Below, in pieces: positions 1 through 8,081 of a stretch of 64,000 bases of DNA. The first letter of the stretch is position 1, and each line of letters begins with the position of its first letter. Below the pieces are notes generated by a model. That model saw only the letters and a list, made by a program, of their open reading frames with translations, was not told the origin of the DNA and did no database searches. The DNA is from JAJPKK01 sp963787675 (GTDB taxonomy: Bacteria > Pseudomonadota > Alphaproteobacteria > Rhizobiales > Xanthobacteraceae), in contig CAWBDV010000007.1 in assembly GCA_963787675.1 (NCBI GenBank), forward strand, positions 1,364,001 to 1,428,000, in the 5' to 3' direction. The position numbers were made by a program, and so were the translations under genes.

Positions 1-127
1 CGCGCAAACCTAGGCGATCAAAGTAGGCTATTGCGGGCAGGTGATTGTCTGACCCGCAGTCTTTGAAGATGTGCTACGGTCGCCGCGATGCTCTGTAGTG
101 TACCTCCTAACCCTTAGGAAAAAAACC

Positions 128-385
128 ATGGCCTTGCGCGGTAAGACCATCACAAAGGCGCCGGATTCCGAGGAACCCGAGCAAGAGGTGTTTTCGCAGC
201 GGCGAAAACCGGAAGTCGGTCAGTTTCGCCTTCAAGTGGACAGGCAGACGAAGGCGTCGTTCGTCGCATATGAAGATGCGGAGCAAGCCGCGATGGAAAT
301 CAAGAATGCCCATCCGGTGGTTCAGGTGTCAGTCTACGACACGGTGGGCGGCTCACATCGAATTATTGAGGTGGCCAAGGAGTAG
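128..385 (+). CDS. small hypothetical protein (85 aa)
   Basis: Function unknown. The open frame continues upstream, but the ATG at 128 follows an A-rich stretch and gives a compact 85-residue protein. The first 40 residues are polar and look disordered (many Lys, Glu, Pro). The second half (GQFRLQVDRQTKASF then AAMEIKNAHPVVQVSVYD) looks like a small alpha/beta fold. No signal peptide or membrane segment is visible. The final residues (HRIIEVAKE) end cleanly at the stop. Codon choice is less GC-biased than in the genes after 3 kb, like the rest of this left-hand block. Coding status is likely but unproven. Confidence 0.55.
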   Translation: MALRGKTITKAPDSEEPEQEVFSQRRKPEVGQFRLQVDRQTKASFVAYEDAEQAAMEIKNAHPVVQVSVYDTVGGSHRIIEVAKE

Positions 386-562
386 AGTTCACTTTACGGA
401 TCGGCCGCAATAACGATATCGCGCGACCGGGCTCGGTGTTCTGTCCAGACTTAGATGCTTCGCTGACGAGAAGCCCCCGCGAGAAGCCCCGCCCCGAGAA
501 CTCAAGGGCGCGAGGGAGGGCAACGTTCGCCGCAAAACGGCGATTGCCTCGTTGAGCCGCCC

Positions 563-916
563 TTGTTGAGTGAGGCGGGTTGCCTAGCTCATGTCGAGTC
601 GTGTGTGCATGGTATCACGCCCAGCAGTCTCACTTCCCGCGGGGTACAAGCGCCCGATCGCGCGACGGAAGGACGGCCATTCGCGCTATTTGAGCTGGGC
701 AACAAAATTGATGCCGTGAGGACTGCTCAACTAATCATCCGCGAATATTTTGTTGGCGATACCACCGAGCTACGCTCCGTACATCCCAGCCTTAAGATAC
801 CGAACGAGGTTTGGATCGTCGACGATGCAGGGCAAGTGGTGGCTTCGTGGTCGATTGCCGACGAATACAGTGCGCGTTGCTCGGGAGACAGCGATGAGGG
901 GGCTTCTGTTGTGTAA
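563..916 (+). CDS. doubtful ORF, possible remnant
   Basis: The frame opens with TTG codons and has no clear ribosome-binding site. The part from about residue 45 on (RTAQLIIREYFVGD then NEVWIVDDAGQVVASWS) reads like real protein, while the N-terminal 40 residues do not. It overlaps the ATG at 894 of the following frameshifted gene. It may be the surviving end of a larger gene, or a chance frame. Function unknown. Confidence 0.25.
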   Translation: MLSEAGCLAHVESCVHGITPSSLTSRGVQAPDRATEGRPFALFELGNKIDAVRTAQLIIREYFVGDTTELRSVHPSLKIPNEVWIVDDAGQVVASWSIADEYSARCSGDSDEGASVV

Positions 917-1282
917 CGCGGCTTTGTTGATCACGACCGACCCGGCCCTCGCTAGGGGCAAGCATATAATTTGCAACTTGTCTGGGTCGATCAACGACGG
1001 AAGCAAAAGCAACCCGTCGAACGGTCGCTTCGTTTCTTCCTCGATGACACCGCGGAGCAGGTGGTGGGCGAAGGCGGGGACCTAACTGTCGGGACTAACC
1101 TCAATACCCGAACGATCAGTTATTCTGACGTTCGAGTTGAGATGGAAGTCGGCACAGGCATAGTACCGGATACGATCTTCTTCGGGCTTGTTCCCAAAAA
1201 GCCGGTGCAAATCAGAATTGATCGAGTGACGGGGGGTCGCCGTACTGGTTGCCGATTTACTGCCTCTCGGCTTCGACGCTGA
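894..1282 (+). pseudogene. secreted hypothetical protein, frameshifted near 1010
   Basis: The ATG at 894 starts a signal-peptide-like segment (MRGLLLCNAALLITTDPALA) followed by a mature start with a Cys. That frame then degenerates, while the frame one base away takes over with VERSLRFFLDDTAEQVV, ISYSDVRVEMEV and IDRVTGGRRTGCRF to the stop at 1282. Read together they give one small exported protein of about 130 residues with a beta-rich body and a C-terminal Cys. The break lies in an A-rich run (aagcaaaagcaa, about 1001-1012) and is best explained by loss of one base. Similar small periplasmic proteins of unknown function are common in Bradyrhizobium relatives (recalled, not searched). Confidence 0.45.
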
Positions 1283-1291
1283 GGTCGGCGC

Positions 1292-1909
1292 GTGCAAAGA
1301 AGCTCCCGTGTCGAAGACAAAGTGCGCGTCGTGGCCTCAGTCGACCAAATACGAAAGCGTGTAACGGATGATCCATTTGAGCTGATGGCTGTGGTCGGCT
1401 TGGTGACGCCTCTAGTCACGGGCGAATGTCAATCTCCGAGCGCACCGCAGCTACTGATGCGACGCGTTCTTTCACGACACGTGGTCCTTGTGCTCACGAG
1501 GTTGCACGCGAAACCCGGAACAGGACGAAGCGGCGTTACTGCATCGATAGAGACATTACTCAAAGCGTTAGCGAAATCATCGCTCCTCCCAGCGGGCAAG
1601 ATCGATGGGTTCAGGGCAAGGCGCGAGCAACTGCTGTCGGCTATGGAGGACGACGGTGTGGCCGAGGCAGATGTTAACCTCTTCCGCAATGTAGACCTCG
1701 CGCATTCCCTCTTAGCCCACGATCCTCCAAAGACGGACATCTCCTGGCCGGCAGTAAATGCGTTTGCCGAAGGAACAAATGCATTGGTTAGGGATATAGA
1801 AACGGAAATTGTGAGGTCAGGCGGTCGATCTATGCCAGTACTAGGACCGGAAGAATGTTTGCAGTGGGTAGACCATGGCAGATTACTGTGGGGCGTTCGC
1901 AGGACTTGA
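1292..1909 (+). CDS. hypothetical protein, possible HEPN/AbiU2-like
   Basis: A 205-residue frame starting at GTG 1292 (a GTG at 1334 is an alternative). It is largely helical in character. Around residues 129-135 it has RNVDLAH, which fits the R-x(4-6)-H pattern of HEPN ribonuclease domains; AbiU2-type proteins have a comparable RN-x3-AH element. No other diagnostic motif is visible, so the family assignment is tentative. The gene sits about 300 bp from a MntA/HepT toxin-antitoxin pair on the opposite strand, in an AT-richer stretch. That context fits an accessory or defence role, but nothing in the sequence proves one. Confidence 0.4.
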   Translation: MQRSSRVEDKVRVVASVDQIRKRVTDDPFELMAVVGLVTPLVTGECQSPSAPQLLMRRVLSRHVVLVLTRLHAKPGTGRSGVTASIETLLKALAKSSLLPAGKIDGFRARREQLLSAMEDDGVAEADVNLFRNVDLAHSLLAHDPPKTDISWPAVNAFAEGTNALVRDIETEIVRSGGRSMPVLGPEECLQWVDHGRLLWGVRRT

Positions 1910-2223
1910 CCGTAAGAGTGGCCCCCGAGCGGTGACGCGAAGGGATCAACTTCATACGACCGCCGGACAGACCGCTTCCGTTGTAATTTCCCGTTCAGAG
2001 GTGGCGGGTGCGGGTCTTGGTTTACCGTCAGGCCGCGTCGGTGGGACACGCAGGTGGTATCACAAACCCGGCAGACGAGCATAGAAGTGCCGATTTTATC
2101 GAAGTTTTCTTAGCCTCCCGCTCCGTCCCGTAGGGAGCGCCAGTTGCGCTGAAGAGGGACCCAATATCCCAGGGCGCGGAAATTCCCCTCCATTCTCGCC
2201 CGTTGCACTATGACGCGAAGGCT
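1910..2223. other. intergenic stretch, no gene seen
   Basis: About 310 bp between two genes ending toward each other. Open frames here are short and have atypical composition. No hairpin with a T-run, tRNA or repeat arm was recognised. Confidence 0.5.
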
Positions 2224-2580
2224 TCATCGTGGATACTCCCCAGCGTGCCGCACCAGCATTGCCTCCATCACAGTTTTCAGAGCGTGGGTGTCGGTGGTGA
2301 TGATCTCCCACAGGATGGCGTCGTCGATACGGAAGTATTCGTGACGAATACGGTTGCCGATGCCTTTGATCTGCGCCCAGGGCTCTGTCGGGAAGTCGGC
2401 CAGCCAGTCGTCGGGAATGTGTCGTACGGCTTCCGAGATGGTCTGAATAGCGTACACGGCCGCACGGCGAACAATTGGATCATTCCGAAAGGCCTCCAAC
2501 GTCGTCCGTATCTCGATTCCGTGCAAGATTGCGATTTCAGCAAGGCAGTCCCGAACGGCGATTGTCGGGTCCTTCGGCAT
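2224..2580 (-). CDS. hepT: HepT-like (DUF86) HEPN toxin
   Basis: A 118-residue protein of the HepT/DUF86 family, HEPN-fold RNases paired with MntA nucleotidyltransferases. The C-terminal signature is GIGNRIRHEYFRID near residues 72-85: the HxY part of the family RX4HXY motif is kept (HEY), but the position five before the His is Gly rather than Arg. An Arg immediately precedes the His. Glycine variants of this kind also occur in related DUF86 proteins (recalled). The start ATG shares one base with the stop of mntA (TAATG), so the two are translationally coupled with the antitoxin first. By analogy with the studied pair, MntA would neutralise HepT by adding AMP to the Tyr of the motif. Confidence 0.85.
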   Translation of the reverse strand: MPKDPTIAVRDCLAEIAILHGIEIRTTLEAFRNDPIVRRAAVYAIQTISEAVRHIPDDWLADFPTEPWAQIKGIGNRIRHEYFRIDDAILWEIITTDTHALKTVMEAMLVRHAGEYPR

Positions 2581-2888
2581 TACGAGACCCGAATGGCGTC
2601 TCGCTCGATGCTTTCCTTCATTAGCGGATGAAGCGCATTCCGCGTGGTAATAATAACCGGGATGCCGAGAGCCTCGGAAATCTCGTCTTCGATTTGCATG
2701 AGGCGGAACATGTTCGGGATTTTTGTCTCCGCGTCGTAGTCGATGAAGAGATCGAGGTCACTGTCCGGTCGCTGCGTGCCAACCGCCCGGGAGCCGAAGA
2801 CGAACAGTCCTGTCGCGCCGGTTTCGCGGAGCGCGGCATCATATCTCCGAAGGACCTCGATCAGCGCAGCTTGGTTCATGGACTGCAT
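2580..2888 (-). CDS. mntA: MntA-type nucleotidyltransferase antitoxin
   Basis: A 102-residue minimal nucleotidyltransferase. The catalytic signature GSX10DXD is complete: GSRAVG starts at about residue 32 and ends in SDLDLFID, giving the two metal-binding aspartates. Family members AMPylate the partner HepT toxin. The gene directly precedes hepT with a one-base overlap. Two in-frame ATGs (2888 and 2879) are possible and neither has a strong Shine-Dalgarno; the longer one is given. The pair is isolated from mobile-element genes but lies in the AT-richer left end of the window. Confidence 0.85.
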   Translation of the reverse strand: MQSMNQAALIEVLRRYDAALRETGATGLFVFGSRAVGTQRPDSDLDLFIDYDAETKIPNMFRLMQIEDEISEALGIPVIITTRNALHPLMKESIERDAIRVS

Positions 2889-3184
2889 GTTGCCATACCA
2901 CGGGCCGAAAAACGAGGCTGGCGGCGGGTCTGGGGAACCTCTGCCAGCAGAGGCGAATCGACGAGTGCCGCATCATAGCGCCACGGCGAAGGCGTAGTGT
3001 CCATCTTCATTGACCGTGGCACGCTACTGATTGCCAATCGCCTGTGCGATGCTCGTGCCATCGGATATGCGTGCGGCTGTCATCTCGGGATGAGGTAGCG
3101 CTTCAACGGCGTATCTCCGCGAAGAAGGTCCGATGACGACCTGCTAGGATGGATCGCGCATCATCCTGCCAGGGAGGTTCGGCC

Positions 3185-4531
3185 ATGATGACGTCAGCAC
3201 CTCGCGACCTCGAGTCCTGCGACGCTGAAGCGATCAAATCCGCGGGCAGCGTTTCTCGCTCCGATGTGTCGCGCCGTTTGTTTCTGGGCGCTTCGGCGGC
3301 GGTCCTCGGCAGCACCGCGATTGCGCCCCGCTCGGGCCGCGGGGCGATCGTGCGCACCGACGTGGCGAGCCTGCCGCCCTACGGCAACGGCACCCTGCAG
3401 CTGGGCATCCGCTCGCGCATGATCGCCGGCGTGAACGGCATGTCGGTGCACGTGCTTGAGGCCGGCTACGAGACGCCGGGGCGGCCGGCGGTGTTGCTGT
3501 TGCATGGTTTTCCGGAGCTCGCCTACAGCTGGCGCAAGGTGATGCTGCCGCTGGCGGCGGCCGGCTATCACGTGATCGCGCCCGACCAGCGCGGCTATGG
3601 CCGCACCATCGGCTGGGACGATGCCTACGACGCCGACCCCGATCCGTTCCGCACGCTCAACATGGTGCGCGACGCGGTCGCGCTCGTCTACGCGCTCGGC
3701 TATCGGCAGATGGCGGCGATCGTCGGCCATGATGCCGGCGCCCCGGTGGCGTCGTGGTCGGCGCTGGTCCGCCCGGACATCTTCCGCTCGGTCGCGATCA
3801 TGAGCTCGCCGTTCGCGGGCGCACCGGCGTTGCCGTTCAACACCGGGAATGGCGCAGCTCCGCCGCGGCTGGCGCTGACCGACGATGATCTCGACGCCGA
3901 ATTGGCCGAGCTGCCGCGGCCGCGCAAGTACTATCAGAACTATCAGCGCAAGCCCGGCGCCAACGAGAACATGCTCCATGCGCCGCAGGGGCTGCACGCC
4001 TTCTTCCGCGCCTACTACCACTACAAGAGCGCCGACTGGAAAGGGAACAAACCGCATCCCTTGAAGGCGCGCACCGCCGAGGAGTTGGCGCAGATCCCAA
4101 CCTACTATGTGATGGATCTCGACAAGGGCATGGCCGAGACGGTTGCGGCCGAGATGCCGACGCCGGCCGAAGTCGCCGCTGCCAAGTGGCTCACTGACGA
4201 GGAGGTCGGCGTCTACGTGACGGAGTACGGCCGCACCGGCTTCAACGGCGCGCTGCAGGGTTACCGCGTGCGCCGCGGCTCCGATCCGAAAAGCCTCGCC
4301 GAGCTGCAGACGTTCGCCGGCCGCACCATCGACGTGCCGTCGATGTTCGTCGGCGGCAAGAGCGACTGGGGCGTCTACCAGACGCCGGGCGCGGTCGAGA
4401 GCATGCAGAAGAGCGCCTGCACGCGGATGGTCGGCTTACACCTGGTCGACGGCGCCGGACACTGGGTCCAGCAGGAACAGCCCGAGCAGGTGACGACGCT
4501 GCTGATCGCTTTCCTGCAGGACCAGCGGTGA
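3185..4531 (+). CDS. TAT-exported epoxide hydrolase-like alpha/beta hydrolase
   Basis: Start chosen at ATG 3185, seven bases after GGGAGG at 3172-3177, giving 448 residues. The N-terminus carries a twin-arginine signal (VSRRLFLGAS), so it is probably exported folded. The alpha/beta hydrolase core shows the epoxide hydrolase pattern: HGFPE oxyanion motif near residue 107, nucleophile Asp in GHDAGA near residue 182, and a C-terminal GAGHWV with the catalytic His near residue 426. An Asp nucleophile rather than Ser separates it from esterases; a haloalkane dehalogenase-like activity is less likely given HGFPE. It converges on the DUF6152 gene. Natural substrate unknown; context suggests breakdown of organic compounds. 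Confidence 0.85.
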   Translation: MMTSAPRDLESCDAEAIKSAGSVSRSDVSRRLFLGASAAVLGSTAIAPRSGRGAIVRTDVASLPPYGNGTLQLGIRSRMIAGVNGMSVHVLEAGYETPGRPAVLLLHGFPELAYSWRKVMLPLAAAGYHVIAPDQRGYGRTIGWDDAYDADPDPFRTLNMVRDAVALVYALGYRQMAAIVGHDAGAPVASWSALVRPDIFRSVAIMSSPFAGAPALPFNTGNGAAPPRLALTDDDLDAELAELPRPRKYYQNYQRKPGANENMLHAPQGLHAFFRAYYHYKSADWKGNKPHPLKARTAEELAQIPTYYVMDLDKGMAETVAAEMPTPAEVAAAKWLTDEEVGVYVTEYGRTGFNGALQGYRVRRGSDPKSLAELQTFAGRTIDVPSMFVGGKSDWGVYQTPGAVESMQKSACTRMVGLHLVDGAGHWVQQEQPEQVTTLLIAFLQDQR

Positions 4532-4553
4532 CCACGTTGAGAACCGGCGACGC

Positions 4554-4997
4554 CTACTCCAGTCCCGGTTCTTCGCGCAGGCGGATGTTCGGCGAGAAGG
4601 ACTGGCCGGTGTCGAGGAGCGTCAGCGTCTTCAGAAGGCCGCCCTTGTTGTCGCTGTCCTTCAGTGGCGCGAGGATCACCTTGACGCGGTCTCCCGCCTT
4701 GACCGAGGTCCGGGTCCAGCCCGATACGCGCCCGAGGTTCGACGGGCTCGTCATCTCGATGAGCCATTTGTTGATCTGACTGTCGCCGTCCACCGTGCCG
4801 TCGACGAGAAGAGTGACGTGGGGATTGGTCCAGCGCACTTCCTCTACCGTCCCGGTGAGGGCGAGGGATTTTGAGGAGTTGAACATCGACGCCGAGTGAT
4901 GCGCCGAGACGGCCTGCGCACCCGCAAGGAGTCCTCCCACGATTGCGAGGCTGCAGGCGGTAAAAGTGCGAGTAGATTTAAAAACGCTGCTCATCAT
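4554..4997 (-). CDS. DUF6152 family periplasmic protein
   Basis: About 147 residues. The start is taken at the ATGATG (4997/4994) right after GGAGAG. A signal peptide ends at AVSA before HHSASMF, a mature N-terminus typical of DUF6152. The body contains TGTVEEVRWTNPH and later AGDRVKV, fitting a small beta-barrel fold. Function is not known. In related genomes DUF6152 genes often sit beside secreted proteins of the kind encoded at 5115-5951 (recalled), as here on the same strand with a 117-bp gap. Confidence 0.75.
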   Translation of the reverse strand: MMSSVFKSTRTFTACSLAIVGGLLAGAQAVSAHHSASMFNSSKSLALTGTVEEVRWTNPHVTLLVDGTVDGDSQINKWLIEMTSPSNLGRVSGWTRTSVKAGDRVKVILAPLKDSDNKGGLLKTLTLLDTGQSFSPNIRLREEPGLE

Positions 4998-5114
4998 TCT
5001 CTCCGAGAGTGATCCCATTTGCGAGATCCCTGCCTGGTTGTGAGCGCGTTTCCTGCCCGATATTTTTTCTAACTGTTCTGTGACGACCGCTCTGGATAGG
5101 TCATCTCCGAACCG

Positions 5115-5951
5115 TCACTTCGGCGCCACCAGATTTCCCCACGGCTGGTGCGGCACCGGGACGAACGCGGCGTTGCCGTCGCTGTCGACGCTGTCCGAAA
5201 ACGAACCCTGCAGGCACACGCCTTCGACGATGTCGAACTTGCGGGCGCGCTGACGCGTGAAAATCCGCGTCGTCTTCCAGGGCTTGGTCAGGATTTTCGG
5301 CGCGATGATCTCAAGGTCGTCGTGCAGGTAGTCGTTGCCGGCGAGATGAATGCGCTCGATCACGTGCAGGTCGCCGTTGTTCGGCACGCCGACCGCCTCG
5401 CTGATCGCCACATAGGCCTGCGGCAGCACGCCGACGGTATCGACCACGAGGGTGTCGCCTTCCCAATGGCCGATCGAGTGGCCGTGGAAGGTGGGATCCG
5501 GCTCTTCGGGATGCGTCCGGCCGTCGGTGTAGATGCGGCGCAGCCGGTTGCCGTCGGATTCGCCGAGGATGGTCACCCGGCCGGGCGTGAACAAAAATTC
5601 GAGCGCGTTGTGGGTCACCAGCATCCACGCCGGCATGCCCTCGGGCAGGCATTCGACGAACAGCGGCCGCGGCTTGCCGGCCTTCTCCTCGGCGAACATC
5701 TGCGCGACCTCCGCCGCCGCCTTTTCGTTCCACGGCGTCGGGTCGGTCCTGATGCGGCGGTCCTGGTCGGAGATCACCGGATTCCAGACCCCGCTCCAGT
5801 CCGGCAGCTTGGCAAGGTCGGCATACTGCTGGGCGGTCGGTGGCGGGTTGATGATGGCCTTGGTCTCTGCGGCTCCAGCGGCTGCGATTGGGCCGCATGC
5901 CGTTGTGCATGCAACAAACAGAACCATGGCCGAGGACCAACAGGGTCTCAT
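5115..5951 (-). CDS. secreted protein of unknown family (paralogue of 62512 and 63453 genes)
   Basis: Start at ATG 5951, preceded by GGAGAAAG, gives 278 residues. The N-terminus is a signal peptide ending near AAAGAAETK, with a Cys in the hydrophobic part that leaves lipoprotein processing open. The mature protein shares landmarks with the two proteins near the right window end: an early D-W-S-G-x-W element, ECLPEGMP, IYTDGRTHP, and GHSIGHWEGDTLVVDT. These suggest one fold: a beta-rich exported domain with a conserved Cys in C-L-x-x-G-M-P. It lies downstream of the DUF6152 gene's start in the same orientation. No enzyme motif is recognised; function unknown. Confidence 0.75.
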   Translation of the reverse strand: MRPCWSSAMVLFVACTTACGPIAAAGAAETKAIINPPPTAQQYADLAKLPDWSGVWNPVISDQDRRIRTDPTPWNEKAAAEVAQMFAEEKAGKPRPLFVECLPEGMPAWMLVTHNALEFLFTPGRVTILGESDGNRLRRIYTDGRTHPEEPDPTFHGHSIGHWEGDTLVVDTVGVLPQAYVAISEAVGVPNNGDLHVIERIHLAGNDYLHDDLEIIAPKILTKPWKTTRIFTRQRARKFDIVEGVCLQGSFSDSVDSDGNAAFVPVPHQPWGNLVAPK

Positions 5952-6530
5952 AAGCTTTCTCCGCAACGGCGAATTGCCAGCGATCGAGTGAGGCCGCGCG
6001 CACCGGTCGCGGCGCCGCCGGCGCGAATGCGCGGATGCATGGGTTGGCCAACGCAGGACTCCCCGCGCGATTCCCGGGACATATGACGTGTCCGACGCTA
6101 TTGCCGGGACGTGTTCGCGCTCCGCCAGATTCGTCCGCCGCGTCAAGCCGGCAAACTGGCTGAATAAAGCTGAATGGGATCGGGGAGCTGGGAAGGGGAC
6201 CAACGGTCAGTCTGTCAGGATGTATTGTCAGGAGCCGGCACGCTAAGCCGGCGCGGGACCGCGGTCACGTCGCAATTTGTGGCAGCAAGCGCTATTTCCT
6301 TTGGCACACCTGCCTCGCAAAAAAGCGAATCATGCCGAGGACATTGAATGTGGTGGCGGTAGTGTAAAGCTGGAAAAGTGCAATCCATATCGCCGGCCGC
6401 GCCGCACATTTGCGGCTCGGCGTCTTTTATCGCCTCACGGCAGTTGTCTCTATCGAAGCAAATCAAACGTCGCCTCAAGGCAATGCCGGGAGCGGCACAA
6501 GCCCGATCAGCCCGAAACATCGGCCGGTCA
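5952..6530. other. intergenic stretch, no gene seen
   Basis: About 580 bp with only out-of-frame or low-quality open frames. No tRNA, terminator hairpin or repeat recognised. The part near 5952-6010 must hold the promoter of the upstream-reading secreted protein gene, but no clear -35/-10 pair stands out. Confidence 0.45.
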
Positions 6531-6734
6531 CTATCCGCCGCCACCAGCCGCTTTGCCCGTACGGGACGTGCTGACGCCGGCGCCGCTGGCGCCGGACGCG
6601 GGTCCCCTCGGACCGTCGCGATGGATACCCTGACCGAAGTCTGGACGCTGTAAAGTCTGGGCCACGGACAATGCAACCCAGCTCGAAACGATCGCGGCCG
6701 CGAGAGCCACGATCTGAAACTTCCTTGTTGTCAT
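6531..6734 (-). CDS. small secreted Gly-rich protein (67 aa)
   Basis: The ATG at 6734 is preceded by a strong GGAGGGAGGAG Shine-Dalgarno. The first 26 residues form a convincing signal peptide (hydrophobic IVALAAAIVSSWVALSV, cleavage after SVA-Q). The mature part is only about 40 residues, rich in Gly, Arg, Pro and Ser, ending in a Gly run, and probably unstructured. The strong RBS and signal peptide argue it is real; function unknown. Confidence 0.5.
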   Translation of the reverse strand: MTTRKFQIVALAAAIVSSWVALSVAQTLQRPDFGQGIHRDGPRGPASGASGAGVSTSRTGKAAGGGG

Positions 6735-7508
6735 GGGCGATCTCCTCCCTCTGTGAGCCGCGTCCTCACAACGACCAGGGGCGCTCGCGGTTGCCGGAAA
6801 AATTGTCGCATGGCCGTTTCCACTGAGGTACGCGTCGCTTCGACGACGGAAGCATCGCTCCGACTGAAATGGATTTTCTGGTGCTGCTCCGATAACAGCG
6901 GCACGCCCGATAGTCTTCGTTATTGAGTTGATTTGATTTCGATTGAGGTGCGGTTTTGGGAAATGGAAAACACATGCATCACGGTACCGCAAAGTCGATA
7001 TTCGGCCGCAACGTGAAATAAGCGGGTTCAATTAGTTGTAAGATCGATACGCGACTCAGGTTCTCGAGAAGCGAAGCTGATTCCCCTGCGACTATTCCAC
7101 AATTGTGATCGCCAGCAATCTTGACAGGATTTGGTGGGAGGCGGAGCATGCATATGGGCCATCTGGACCGGAGGTTTATATGACGCCACCGGGTCAGAAA
7201 CGCCGCGATGATTGTTTGCGCTGATATTCGGGCGCGAGCATAGCGGCAAATCCACGAATGGTATGCAGGAGCGGCCTCTGTGGGCCGCATCAGTAAGGCA
7301 AGGCCCCAAACGGCCGCTCCCGCTGCAAGTCTCAAAGGACGCGCCTATATCGCTGTTGCGGCGGACGAATTTTGACGTCGCCTGCGTCAAGGCTTTGTGT
7401 GCGTCTTCAGCAGACAAGCAACGGCCGGTGGACGGCGTGCGCAGATCCTGCGGCGTTCCACTTCGCACGAAGCGCGCGGCCCGCGTCCGATCTCTCTGCC
7501 AGGTCTCT
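6735..7508. other. long intergenic stretch, no gene supported
   Basis: About 770 bp without a convincing gene on either strand. Composition is more AT-rich around 6900-7050. One 14-codon frame at 7180-7224 follows a GGAGG but ends at once and has no visible partner. This may be an old deletion scar or hold an unrecognised RNA. Confidence 0.45.
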
Positions 7509-7838
7509 CTAGCTAGCGGGCGATTTCCTCGCGGCCTTCGCGGTTTGCAGACAGGTCAACAGCTCTACGTAACTCGGGGCCCCGCCTGCCTCCTCGACTC
7601 GCGCGCAGGTCGTGCGGTCGGTTGGTGCGAACTCGGACCACTGCTTCAGCAGAATCTCTCGGGCCGCCTGCTCATCCTTCATGCAGCTTTTGTCGCTTGC
7701 GGCAGTCGCCGTCTCGGCGCGGCAGCTCGGCGACAGATTGTATGTCGGAACCTCGTCTGCGCTCGAAGATCTGCCGCCGACGAGCGCAAACGTCGCGGCC
7801 ATCATGACGATCGCAAGATTAGCGCGGGTGAAAATCAT
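7509..7838 (-). CDS. exported Cys-containing hypothetical protein (109 aa)
   Basis: Start at ATG 7838 after GGGAG. A signal peptide (ANLAIVMMAATFALVGG) leads to a mature domain with four spaced cysteines: SPSCRAE, KSCMKDEQ, TTCARVE and LLTCLQ. The segment CMKDEQAAREILLKQWSEF and the GGAPSYVELLTC element are characteristic of a small periplasmic family abundant in Bradyrhizobium and Rhodopseudomonas (recalled). Two disulfides are likely. Function unknown; no operon partner, with more than 200 bp on either side. Confidence 0.7.
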   Translation of the reverse strand: MIFTRANLAIVMMAATFALVGGRSSSADEVPTYNLSPSCRAETATAASDKSCMKDEQAAREILLKQWSEFAPTDRTTCARVEEAGGAPSYVELLTCLQTAKAARKSPAS

Positions 7839-8081
7839 GCTACGCTCCCTATGTTCATTCGCATTATTGCACCACAGGTGCTTCATGCGCCACACAGTGT
7901 CTTAGCTGCGTGCGAGCGCTGTTACTCAGTCGTTACCAACTGACGAACGGAGAGCCGCCAATCCTTGATCGGCCGAAATGCTTCAGAGGCCTGCAATTGC
8001 ATCGCCTCCAAGCTGTTCGTAAGCTGCTGTTGTTCGCGAAATGCGCCGGGGCCGCGAAAGCAACACGACTGAGATCATCCG

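Noticed and set aside
3194..4057. Long minus-strand frame opposite the epoxide hydrolase gene
   Set aside because: Composition is dominated by Arg, His, Asp and Val as expected for the antisense of a GC-rich gene; no motif found.
7180..7224. 14-codon frame after a GGAGG sequence
   Set aside because: Too short to support, no downstream gene for a leader peptide to regulate, and no run of regulatory codons.
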